NCBI RefSeq assembly: GCF_024171645.1 | Contig: NZ_JALKAC010000002.1 | Location: 1-64,000 of the forward strand | Length of the DNA stretch: 64,000 bases | Reading direction: 5' to 3' | DNA from: Flavobacterium sp. HSC-32F16 | GTDB lineage: Bacteria; Bacteroidota; Bacteroidia; Flavobacteriales; Flavobacteriaceae | Shown: positions 57,111 to 64,000 of the stretch, one piece after another | Numbering within the stretch: position 1 is the stretch's first letter | How the letters are laid out: each line of letters begins with the position of its first letter | The notes under the pieces: model-generated | Told to the model about the DNA's origin: nothing | The model's database searches: none | Seen by the model: the letters and a program-made list of their open reading frames with translations, nothing else | Made by a program: the position numbers and the translations under genes

Positions 57111-57386
57111 ATGCAAAAAGAAAATGAAAAAACAACAGAAACGGCTGTAATGACAGCAATGGCAAAATTTCTTTCCGAGATTTGGTTTGAGGAAGAAATT
57201 AGAGAGCAGCCAGAACACATGTGCGAAATTTTTGAGGCAATTCTGGTTACACAAGTCGGCGATTATATGGATCTTCGCATCAAAATGATTAATTGTATTA
57301 GAACAATTAACAAACTGGCAGAAGCACTTGAACCTTTTTCTGACTTGGAAATTAAGAAGGCTTACCAGAAAATGCTCAACACATAA
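57111..57386 (+). CDS. small helical protein, unknown
   Basis: 91 residues from ATG 57111. The frame is open further upstream, but that part overlaps a promoter box and palindromes. Helical, acidic, no signal peptide: MAKFLSEIWFEEEIREQPEHM then LRIKMINCIRTINKLAEALEPF. No family recognised. The promoter-like region directly upstream supports it as a real gene. Confidence 0.6.
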   Translation: MQKENEKTTETAVMTAMAKFLSEIWFEEEIREQPEHMCEIFEAILVTQVGDYMDLRIKMINCIRTINKLAEALEPFSDLEIKKAYQKMLNT

Positions 57387-57429
57387 TACCACACAAAAAC
57401 AAATTTAATCCTTTATATTTCTGTAAATT

Positions 57430-57581
57430 ATGCCGTCAGGCACTAAATATTGGTAGAACAAGAAATTTAAAATTCCTTTTGTGCCGGTAGGTACGAAACA
57501 TAAAAATATCCTGCGTATCTACGGCACGCTAAATCTATGTCAATTCTTTTTTTCCTAACAATATTTAGTGCCTAACGGCAT
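57430..57581. repeat. MITE-like element with nested inverted repeats
   Basis: Terminal 23-base arms (57430-57452 and 57559-57581; ATGCCGTCAGGCACTAAAT.. / ..ATTTAGTGCCTAACGGCAT) with one mismatch. Inside, GTGCCGGTAGGTACG (57481-57495) and CGTATCTACGGCAC (57514-57527) form a second inverted pair. 152 bp, no ORF. I recall similar TGCCGTTAGGCA-type elements from Flavobacterium genomes but cannot name the family. Confidence 0.75.
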
Positions 57582-57658
57582 TTTTCATTTTTTACTTTTA
57601 ATATTCTTTTTAAGCTTTTACTATTAAGAAAAAAGTAAGACATTCGCCAAAAAAAGCA

Positions 57659-58558
57659 ATGCTGAAAATATTTAAATTTTTCCTTCTAATTTCAATATTA
57701 CAATCCTGTAATTCAAATCAACAAAATCCTGCATTAGTTATAAAAAAACAGGCAACCGTTATTGAGAAGAATAGCGAGTTCGATTTAATGCTAATTAATT
57801 TTAAGGAGAATCCTGCCAAACTTTATTCTAAAAACATTTTAAATTCAAACGATGTTTTGTATGATAATGAACGAGACGGCAAATTGACAGACGAAATGCT
57901 GCAATATAAAATCACTAACATCATTACTGATGTTATGAACATTACAATTCCAACCAAGAAATTTGGATATCTTTATAAAAGCCCTGAACTAGATAGTATT
58001 GCAAAATTTAAAAACATTTATTTCAATTCACTTTCCCTGCTAACTAATATAGACAAGAAGCCAGTAGCATTTTATGCCGAAACAACATTTTCAAAAGAAA
58101 ATGAAAGAAAAAAAAATCTGGATGAAATAACAAAAAAATTGGGAAACCCAAAATACTCCTATACAATTGGCAATGAATTTGATCGTCGTTCTTACGAATG
58201 GGTTTTATCTGATAGAACCATTCAAATTGAAACTTCATTTGGTTTTAGTATGTCGATGGATTCAAACGGAAATAGTAGTAATGGAAAATATTACCCGTTG
58301 AGTATATTAATCATTGACAACAAAAATAAAAACGATCTCTATAAAGCACACGAATATGAGTTTCCTGATAAAATATTATTCAAAGGCAAATATCATAGTT
58401 ATAAAGATTTCCAGTTTGAAAAAAACACTGTTTTTGAAGACAATTTTCTTTTAAACTCTTCCAACGAAACTAACTTAAAAGCCAAATATGGATTGTATGA
58501 TAATACGCCTGTTGAAGCTGAACAAAAAACTACATCAGAACCTACCGTTAAATTTTAA
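57659..58558 (+). CDS. hypothetical lipoprotein
   Basis: 299 residues with lipobox LQSC (Cys17). Thr/Asn-rich linker followed by an alpha-beta domain (about 35-275) and a Thr/Glu-rich C-terminal tail (TTSEPTVKF). Several Tyr/Asp/Lys-rich stretches (YLYKSPELDSIAKF, WVLSDRTIQIE) but no family recognised. Stand-alone, own terminator. Confidence 0.65.
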   Translation: MLKIFKFFLLISILQSCNSNQQNPALVIKKQATVIEKNSEFDLMLINFKENPAKLYSKNILNSNDVLYDNERDGKLTDEMLQYKITNIITDVMNITIPTKKFGYLYKSPELDSIAKFKNIYFNSLSLLTNIDKKPVAFYAETTFSKENERKKNLDEITKKLGNPKYSYTIGNEFDRRSYEWVLSDRTIQIETSFGFSMSMDSNGNSSNGKYYPLSILIIDNKNKNDLYKAHEYEFPDKILFKGKYHSYKDFQFEKNTVFEDNFLLNSSNETNLKAKYGLYDNTPVEAEQKTTSEPTVKF

Positions 58559-58577
58559 TAATTAAAATTTATCATCA

Positions 58578-58623
58578 AAAAAGCGTGAACCAATTAACAT
58601 TTTTAATTGATTCACGCTTTTTG
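58578..58623 (+). terminator. strong terminator after the lipoprotein gene
   Basis: 20-base arms (58578-58597 and 58603-58622; AAAAAGCGTGAACC.. / ..GATTCACGCTTTTT) with one mismatch, ending in a T run. Confidence 0.8.
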
Positions 58624-58647
58624 CTTTCAAAGTATTCACTTCTAAAG

Positions 58648-58655
58648 TATCTTTG
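58648..58655 (+). promoter_or_regulatory. -7 box for the DMT transporter
   Basis: TATCTTTG matches TAnnTTTG; TTG at 58621-58623 is 24 bases upstream. ATG of the transporter is at 58679, about 19 bases after the expected start site. Confidence 0.5.
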
Positions 58656-58678
58656 AAAAATAATACACGATTAATACA

Positions 58679-59563
58679 ATGAAAATCACAAAACCAAGAT
58701 TAGCCCTAATCTGCGGTATACTCTGCATTTCAATTTTCCCTATATTGGTTAAATTACGTTTAACGCCAGGATTAATTTCGGCATTTTACCGAATGGCTTT
58801 TGCGGTCATTCTGCTTTTGCCGTATGTGTTATTGAGTAAAAACTTTAAACTTCCTAGTTTAAAATTTGCACTTTTAGCGGCACTTTGCGGTATTTTATTT
58901 GCTTCAGATGTTGCCGTTTGGAATATTGCCATTCAGGAATCAAGCGCGACTCAGGCTTCACTGCTTACTAATTTATCTCCGGTTTGGGTTGGAGTTGGTT
59001 CTTTCCTATTTTTAAAATCAAAACCTGCTGCAAACTTCTGGATTGGAACTGTAGTTTCTCTTTTTGGAATGATAACATTGGTTGGCTTTGAGTTTTTTAT
59101 TGATTTGAATTTTAATCAGGCCTTTCTGTTTGCCGTTTTATCCGGAATCTTATACTCTATTTATCTTTTGGTAAGCAAGAATGTACTTTCAGAAGTTGAT
59201 GTTTTGTCGTTTATGACCATTAGTTTAATGGCTTCGAGTATCTATTTGGGAATTTTGTGTTATTCGCTAAACGAACCTTTTACAGGATTTTCAAACACGG
59301 GTTGGTTTGTATTAGTTTTACAAGCTGTAATATGCCAATTGTGTGCATGGCTTTCGATTAGTTATGCCACACAGCACATGCGAGCAACCCGAGTTTCATT
59401 AAGTTTATTGAGTCAGGCTGTAATTACCTCTATTTTAGCTTGGTTGTTTTTAGAAGAAAAAATAACTTTACAAATGGTTTTCGGCGGAATCGTTTTGCTT
59501 TTCGGAATCCGAATTACTTTTTACGATAAAACTATTTCTTTAAAAAGACTGTTTTCTAAATAA
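58679..59563 (+). CDS. DMT-family (EamA) transporter
   Basis: 294 residues with about ten predicted spans and an internal duplication of two five-span EamA halves, e.g. PGLISAFYRMAFAVILLLPYVL and QAVITSILAWLFLEEKITL. Members export or import small metabolites such as amino acids or nucleotide derivatives; substrate unknown. Monocistronic. Confidence 0.9.
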   Translation: MKITKPRLALICGILCISIFPILVKLRLTPGLISAFYRMAFAVILLLPYVLLSKNFKLPSLKFALLAALCGILFASDVAVWNIAIQESSATQASLLTNLSPVWVGVGSFLFLKSKPAANFWIGTVVSLFGMITLVGFEFFIDLNFNQAFLFAVLSGILYSIYLLVSKNVLSEVDVLSFMTISLMASSIYLGILCYSLNEPFTGFSNTGWFVLVLQAVICQLCAWLSISYATQHMRATRVSLSLLSQAVITSILAWLFLEEKITLQMVFGGIVLLFGIRITFYDKTISLKRLFSK

Positions 59564-59866
59564 ATTGGCCCACGGATTTTACGGATTAAACGGGTTTACA
59601 CGGATTGTTTTTTTAATTTGCTGCTGAAAAGTTCTCACGCAGATTTGGCAGATCAGGCAGATAAAAATCATTTTAATCTTCTTAATCTGTGGCAAAAAAA
59701 TTAGTTGAAATTAGTGTAATTCGTGGCAAAAAAAGTTTTCACGCAGATTTAGTAGATCAAACAGATAAAAATCATTTTAATCTTTTTAATCTGCGGCAAA
59801 AAAATTAGTGCAATTCGTGGCAAAAACCTGAAACAAAAGAAAACCTGAAACAAAAAACAAAACATC
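59564..59866. repeat. tandem direct repeats of the CACGCAGATT family
   Basis: 303-bp gap. Two copies of a ~87-base sequence starting TCACGCAGATTT and ending AATTCGTGGCAAAAA lie at about 59635-59733 and 59739-59826, about 85% alike. A third copy lies within 54386-54517. Each can form a CACGCAGATT/AATCTGTGG hairpin. No gene. Confidence 0.7.
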
Positions 59867-60574
59867 ATGTTACATAAAAGCAAAATACCAAACTTAAAAG
59901 TAATCGCATTTGATGCCGATGATACTTTATTTGTAAACGAGCCTTATTTTCAGGAAACCGAACATAAGTTTTGTTCTTTGATGGAAGATTACCTTTCACA
60001 TCAAGGCATTTCGCAGGAATTATTCAAAATTGAAATTGCCAATCTTCCTTTATACGGTTACGGAATTAAAGGATATATTCTTTCGATGATCGAAGCCGCG
60101 ATGAACATTTCAAACAATACAATCCCAATTGAAGTTGTGGGAAAGATAATTCAATACGGAAAAGAACTACTAGAAAAGCCTATTGAACTATTGGACGGAA
60201 TCGAAGAAGCTTTACAAGCTTTACACGGAAAATACAAATTAGTCGTTGCCACAAAAGGAGATTTGAAAGATCAGCACAGTAAATTACATCGTTCTGGTTT
60301 GGGGCATTATTTTCACCATATCGAAGTAATGTCAGACAAACAGGAAATCGATTATCAAAAATTACTGGGTCGTTTAGACATTCAGTCCAATGAGTTTTTA
60401 ATGATCGGAAATTCATTAAAATCAGATGTACTTCCTGTTTTAGGAATTGGCGGGTATGCAGTTCATATTCCGTTTCACACCACTTGGGAACACGAAAAAA
60501 TCAATCACAAAGTTGAACACAAACACTTTAGTTCATTTGAAAAAATAACCGAAGTAGTTCATAATTTATTATAA
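59867..60574 (+). CDS. HAD-family hydrolase
   Basis: 235 residues. The HAD nucleophile motif I is AFDADDTLF with Asp16 and Asp18; motif II VVATKGDLKDQ and motif III/IV IGNSLKSDVLPVLG are present. A helical cap sits between motifs I and II, so a small-molecule phosphatase is likely. Its stop overlaps the next ATG by one base (TAATG), coupling it with a CAT-like acyltransferase. Confidence 0.9.
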   Translation: MLHKSKIPNLKVIAFDADDTLFVNEPYFQETEHKFCSLMEDYLSHQGISQELFKIEIANLPLYGYGIKGYILSMIEAAMNISNNTIPIEVVGKIIQYGKELLEKPIELLDGIEEALQALHGKYKLVVATKGDLKDQHSKLHRSGLGHYFHHIEVMSDKQEIDYQKLLGRLDIQSNEFLMIGNSLKSDVLPVLGIGGYAVHIPFHTTWEHEKINHKVEHKHFSSFEKITEVVHNLL

Positions 60575-61206
60575 TGAAAACACTTTTAGACTTAGAAACC
60601 TGGAATCGTAAAGAACATTTTGAACATTTCAGCCGAATGGAAGAACCTTTCTTTGGCGCAACTGTCGAAATTGACTGTACAAAAGCCTATCAAACGGCTA
60701 AAGAATTAAAGGCCTCTTTTTTCATTTTCTATTTGCACAAAACCTTAACTGCCGTAAATTCAGTAGAAAATTTTAAATACCGAATTTCAGAAGGCAAAAT
60801 TTACATACACGATCGTATCGATGCTTCGGCAACAATTGGGCGTGCAGACGGGACTTTCGGATTTTCTTTAATTGAATACAATCCTGATTTTAGAATCTTC
60901 GAAAAAAATGCTTTGGCAGAAATCGAACGCATTCAAAACACAACCGGACTTTTTACACGGTCTTTTGATGATGATAACCTGATTCATTTTTCGGCAATTC
61001 CATGGTTGAACTTCACTTCGCTCTCACATGCCAGAAGTTACACATTTCCAGACAGCTGTCCTAAAATCTCTTTCGGAAAAATGATCACTTCAGAATCTGG
61101 AAAACGCACCATCGCAATGTCAGTACACGTTCACCACGCATTGATGGATGGATTACATTTAGGCCAGTTTGTAGATTGTTTTGAGCAAACCATGAACTCT
61201 ATATAA
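60574..61206 (+). CDS. chloramphenicol-acetyltransferase-like protein
   Basis: 210 residues, type-A CAT fold. The catalytic His188 is within HHALMDGLHL (Asp192 following, as in HHxxxDG). The N-terminal WNRKEHFEHF pattern is typical of CAT. It could acetylate chloramphenicol or another hydroxylated substrate; CAT-like proteins without resistance activity are common, and the coupling to a phosphatase suggests a metabolic substrate. Substrate unknown. Confidence 0.87.
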   Translation: MKTLLDLETWNRKEHFEHFSRMEEPFFGATVEIDCTKAYQTAKELKASFFIFYLHKTLTAVNSVENFKYRISEGKIYIHDRIDASATIGRADGTFGFSLIEYNPDFRIFEKNALAEIERIQNTTGLFTRSFDDDNLIHFSAIPWLNFTSLSHARSYTFPDSCPKISFGKMITSESGKRTIAMSVHVHHALMDGLHLGQFVDCFEQTMNSI

Positions 61207-61315
61207 TGTTAATCTTACAAATTTACCTTATTTTGATACTCTAATAACTTTTAGGGGCTGAGTTGAGCAGTAATAAATTCGTTGGTTTGGGGAAAATTTT
61301 AAAACTCAAATTACA

Positions 61316-62446
61316 ATGAAAAAAATTGTTATTACTCTGGCGTTTGCTTTAGGGTTAATTCATGTAAATGCACAAACAGAAGGTTCTGCAAGCACTTATA
61401 ACAAGTGGTCTGTAGAATTAGCGGGAGGATTAACGAAACCTCAACGACCATTATCTGCAGGTTATACCACTGCAACTCCAAGTCCATGGGTTGGTGATTT
61501 AGGTGTTCGTTATATGTTTAACAACAAATTTGGTTTGAAAGCTGATTTTGGATACAACAGTTTTACTGCAAAAAATAACTCTATCGATTTTGATTCAAGA
61601 TACTATAGAGTAGATTTACAAGCTGTTGCCAATTTAGGCCGTATCATGAACTTTGAAACCTGGACTAACACTTTTGGTTTATTAGGACATGCTGGTTTTG
61701 GTTATGCTCAATTAAGAAGCGACAATTTTAAAGGAGCTGATGAAATGGGTAACTTTATTGCTGGTGTAACCGGACAAATAAGATTATCAAACCGAGTAGC
61801 TTTAACTGGAGATTTCTCTACTATTTTAAATGCATCTCAAGATCGTACTTTTGATGGTGCATATTTAGATGGTAACAGAGGATTTTCTGGATTAATGTTC
61901 AATGGTACTGTTGGCTTAAACATTTACTTAGGTAAAAATACTAAACATGCTGACTGGACTGTAATTTCTGAAAATGTAGATCTTAGAGCTTACGATGAGA
62001 AAATTGCTGACCTTGAAAATCAAATCAAAAACATTCCTTCTAAACAAGTTATCGTAGAAAAACCAATTAACAACACTGTAGTAAACAACGATAAAGATGT
62101 TGTAAAAGAATTGATAAACGATAAATATTACAGCGTTTATTTTGATTTCAACAAAGCAACTCCAATCGAAAATTCAACTGCGGCAATCGATGTGGTTTTA
62201 ACTTACTTAAGAAAAAACCCTTCTGCATCTCTTGACATTATTGGTTATGCTGACCAAGTTGGAAAAGCAGAGTACAATGAAAAACTTTCAAATCACAGAG
62301 CAGAGAATGTAAAAACAATCTTTGAAAAAGCCGGAATCGCATCTTCAAGATTAAATGTTATTCCTGCTGGTGCAGACACTTCAATACAAAAAGATTCAGA
62401 AGAAGCTAGAAGATTAGCAAGAAGAGTTACTTTTAAAGTAAAATAA
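61316..62446 (+). CDS. OmpA-family outer-membrane protein
   Basis: 376 residues. Signal peptide KKIVITLAFALGLIHVNAQ, an eight-strand OmpA-type beta barrel (about 25-215; KWSVELAGGLTKPQ, GVRYMFNNKFGLKADFGYNSF), a linker with coiled-coil-like content (about 220-262), and the peptidoglycan-binding OmpA C-terminal domain (about 265-376; SVYFDFNKATPIEN, DIIGYADQVGKAEYNEKLSNHRAENV and ARRVTFKVK). Links outer membrane to wall. Confidence 0.95.
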   Translation: MKKIVITLAFALGLIHVNAQTEGSASTYNKWSVELAGGLTKPQRPLSAGYTTATPSPWVGDLGVRYMFNNKFGLKADFGYNSFTAKNNSIDFDSRYYRVDLQAVANLGRIMNFETWTNTFGLLGHAGFGYAQLRSDNFKGADEMGNFIAGVTGQIRLSNRVALTGDFSTILNASQDRTFDGAYLDGNRGFSGLMFNGTVGLNIYLGKNTKHADWTVISENVDLRAYDEKIADLENQIKNIPSKQVIVEKPINNTVVNNDKDVVKELINDKYYSVYFDFNKATPIENSTAAIDVVLTYLRKNPSASLDIIGYADQVGKAEYNEKLSNHRAENVKTIFEKAGIASSRLNVIPAGADTSIQKDSEEARRLARRVTFKVK

Positions 62447-62468
62447 TTCTTTTCAAGATTTAAAAATC

Positions 62469-62500
62469 AAGTCCTTAAGAAATTTCTTAAGGACTTTTTT
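62469..62500 (+). terminator. OmpA-family gene terminator
   Basis: Perfect palindrome AAGTCCTTAAGA/AATTTCTTAAGGACTT (62469-62496) followed by a T run, 22 bases after the stop. Confidence 0.85.
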
Positions 62501-62574
62501 ATTTCCCTCAATTTAAAATCAGCCTTCTAATAACATGATTCAATTCTATTATACTTAGATACAGTTTATTTCGC

Positions 62575-62582
62575 TAAATTTG
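62575..62582 (+). promoter_or_regulatory. -7 box for the terminal exported protein gene
   Basis: TAAATTTG matches TAnnTTTG; expected start about 62587, 22 bases before ATG 62609. Confidence 0.45.
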
Positions 62583-62608
62583 GAATGATATTTGACGCCT
62601 GAAAATTC

Positions 62609-64000
62609 ATGAAAAAACTATTATTTATCTCTCTTTTGTTCTCGAAATCAATACTAATGGGTCAAACTGTATTGAACTCGTTTCCATTAACTTTAGATGC
62701 CTCTTCAGAAAATATCCAAACACTGAATGTAGAAGATGTAAAAACAAATGATATTTATGTTTTTGCAGCAGATGATAAAAACATCAATATTTCAAAATAC
62801 AACAAATCCTTATTTCTTACCAGTCGATTTACTGATTCTATAAGAACGCCGTTAAATAAATCTTTAAACGGCTACAGCATCAGCGAAGATGGAAATCCGT
62901 TATTGTATTGGGGTTCTCAAGATGCAAAAAATCTTAAAATCGTAAAATATTTTCTGGACTTAAAAACGGCCCGAATATTAAACTTTGATTTTCCCGAAAA
63001 CAATGAATACATCATAACCAGTTTTCAGAAAAACAATGTGTTTTATATGCTTGGAAAAGAAAAAGGCCAAAAGCATCTTCTTTTATATGAATTTCAAAAT
63101 GGAAAATGCGAAATAAAAATGTTCGATCTTTCCAATTTTAACTTTTTAACCGAAAAAGGACAAGCTTTTTCATTCAGCTTATTAATTAGAAGTTATCCTA
63201 TTCAAAAGATAGAATCTGATAATTTCAATTCTTTAGATAAAACTTCAAGCATCAATAAAATGTATGTCCTTGAAGATCATATCATTTTGACATTTGACTA
63301 TAACACTCAAAAAACACAAGTTCTTGATCTTAACCTGCAAACTCTTGAAGTAAAAGAGAAAACATTTAGCCAGCCCGATTCAAAAAAGACCGCTAAAAGT
63401 TCTAATTCGTTTTACACTGATGGAAAATTATTTCAGATCAAAGCTAACAATGATGAGTTTTTGTATGATATAAAAGATTTTGATTCAGGACAAATCTTAA
63501 AAAGTATTTCGGTTTCAAAAAATGATACCATCCGTTTTAAAAATTCTCCGCTGCTCGTTCAGGCCAATAATAAAAAACCTCAAGAAGTAAAAACTACTGC
63601 TAAATTTCTTAAACATTTGTCTGATTTAAGCGTTGGTGTTTCGGTTTTTAAACAAAACAATAAAAACTATGTAACCTTTGGAGGTTTTGTAGAATATGTT
63701 TTTACCAATTATAACAGTATGGATGATATCCTTGGTGAATTTGGCATCGGTGCAAGGCCTTCTTATGATATTCAAAATAAAATGGCATTTTTCGATTCAA
63801 CATTTGATTCTAATTTTGATTTCGTAAGCACTAAACAATCAGAACCTCTCGCAATTGATAATATTTATTATTATCTGAGTACAAACAAAAATGCTTCACT
63901 GCAAAATATTCTGAAACTGAAGGATTATTACATTTTAAGCTATTATGACAATGCTTTAAAACAGTTTATACTTCGTAAATTTACAGATGGTTTTATTAGA
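62609..64000 (+). CDS. exported protein of unknown function, 5' part
   Basis: Open from ATG 62609 through 464 codons to the window end without a stop. Signal peptide KKLLFISLLFSKSILMG-like (MKKLLFISLLFSKSILMGQTV...), then a Phe/Tyr/Asn/Asp-rich beta region with repeated short patterns (FLTSRFTDSIRT; YFLDLKTARILNF; VFYMLGKEKGQKHLL; LDLNLQTLEVKEKT). No domain recognised; the beta-propeller/repeat-like spacing is only an impression. Possibly a T9SS cargo, but its C-terminus lies outside the window. Its own promoter box and the preceding terminator suggest a separate transcript. Confidence 0.75.
   Translation, partial: MKKLLFISLLFSKSILMGQTVLNSFPLTLDASSENIQTLNVEDVKTNDIYVFAADDKNINISKYNKSLFLTSRFTDSIRTPLNKSLNGYSISEDGNPLLYWGSQDAKNLKIVKYFLDLKTARILNFDFPENNEYIITSFQKNNVFYMLGKEKGQKHLLLYEFQNGKCEIKMFDLSNFNFLTEKGQAFSFSLLIRSYPIQKIESDNFNSLDKTSSINKMYVLEDHIILTFDYNTQKTQVLDLNLQTLEVKEKTFSQPDSKKTAKSSNSFYTDGKLFQIKANNDEFLYDIKDFDSGQILKSISVSKNDTIRFKNSPLLVQANNKKPQEVKTTAKFLKHLSDLSVGVSVFKQNNKNYVTFGGFVEYVFTNYNSMDDILGEFGIGARPSYDIQNKMAFFDSTFDSNFDFVSTKQSEPLAIDNIYYYLSTNKNASLQNILKLKDYYILSYYDNALKQFILRKFTDGFIR

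Noticed and set aside
59635..59826. Possible CRISPR array from repeated CACGCAGATT units
   Set aside because: Only two adjacent copies of a long imperfect repeat, no regular spacers and no cas genes.
60574..61206. Antibiotic resistance cassette
   Set aside because: The CAT-like gene is coupled to a HAD phosphatase, with no transposase or integron features and native-looking composition.

Overview
The window is chromosomal DNA from a member of the Bacteroidetes, most likely a Flavobacterium. Support for this: low GC; two proteins ending in type IX secretion (T9SS) type-A sorting domains; a TonB-dependent receptor with an N-terminal carboxypeptidase-regulatory-like domain; DUF4270 and DUF4286 family proteins; a two-domain OlsF-type acyltransferase; atpD-atpC encoded apart from the other ATP synthase genes; and many start sites preceded by the Bacteroidetes -7 box TAnnTTTG. 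No phage, transposase, CRISPR array, rRNA or tRNA gene was seen. About 60 genes are packed on both strands, mostly separated by hairpin terminators and short palindromic interspersed repeats.

Layout. 1-726: end of a T9SS cargo protein. 806-7504 (minus): biotin locus bioF, bioD, bioA plus a ketoacyl synthase, split by an unrelated three-gene operon (TraB/GumN-like protein, ECF sigma factor, membrane protein). 7756-10149 (minus): a small exported Cys-containing peptide and atpD-atpC. 10382-14833 (minus): TonB receptor followed by an SGNH-hydrolase lipoprotein. 15155-19480 (minus): operon of a half-length GT5 starch-synthase-like protein, DUF4270 lipoprotein and glmS. 19589-25500 (plus): panC, panD, an esterase-like protein with an altered nucleophile elbow coupled to radA, and a monofunctional GT51 glycosyltransferase. 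25668-34540: mostly minus-strand housekeeping (aldo/keto reductase, OmpA-like lipoprotein, xth), a bifunctional acyltransferase on plus, a SUFU-domain protein, a DUF805/TM2/DUF805 cluster with shared leader elements, and a 2-hydroxyacid dehydrogenase. 34802-36964 (plus): nhaA, a lipoprotein and a membrane-anchored cytochrome c. 37037-49828 (minus): proC, rsmA-mgtE, DUF4286, a TPR protein, lgt, serS, an exported trio (patatin, lipoprotein, TPR+T9SS) and a DUF4375-like protein. 50288-64000 (mostly plus): small accessory genes (PrcB-like lipoprotein, YdeI-like, PhzF-like, M50-like, CDGSH), metG, DMT transporter, HAD phosphatase coupled to a CAT-like acyltransferase, OmpA-family porin, and an exported protein running off the end.

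The genes are largely core metabolism (biotin, pantothenate, proline, hexosamine, ATP synthesis), translation (serS, metG, rsmA) and cell-envelope functions (lgt, GT51, OlsF-like lipid synthesis, OmpA proteins, TonB receptor). I found no clear defence or mobile system. The signals most worth a second look are: the shared leaders in front of the two DUF805 genes; several nested palindromic elements; promoter boxes placed so that bioF and panD would be transcribed leaderless; the Ser-to-Asp change in the esterase-like protein next to radA; and the TraB/sigma/membrane operon inside the biotin locus. All functional statements are homology recognition by eye; no searches were run.
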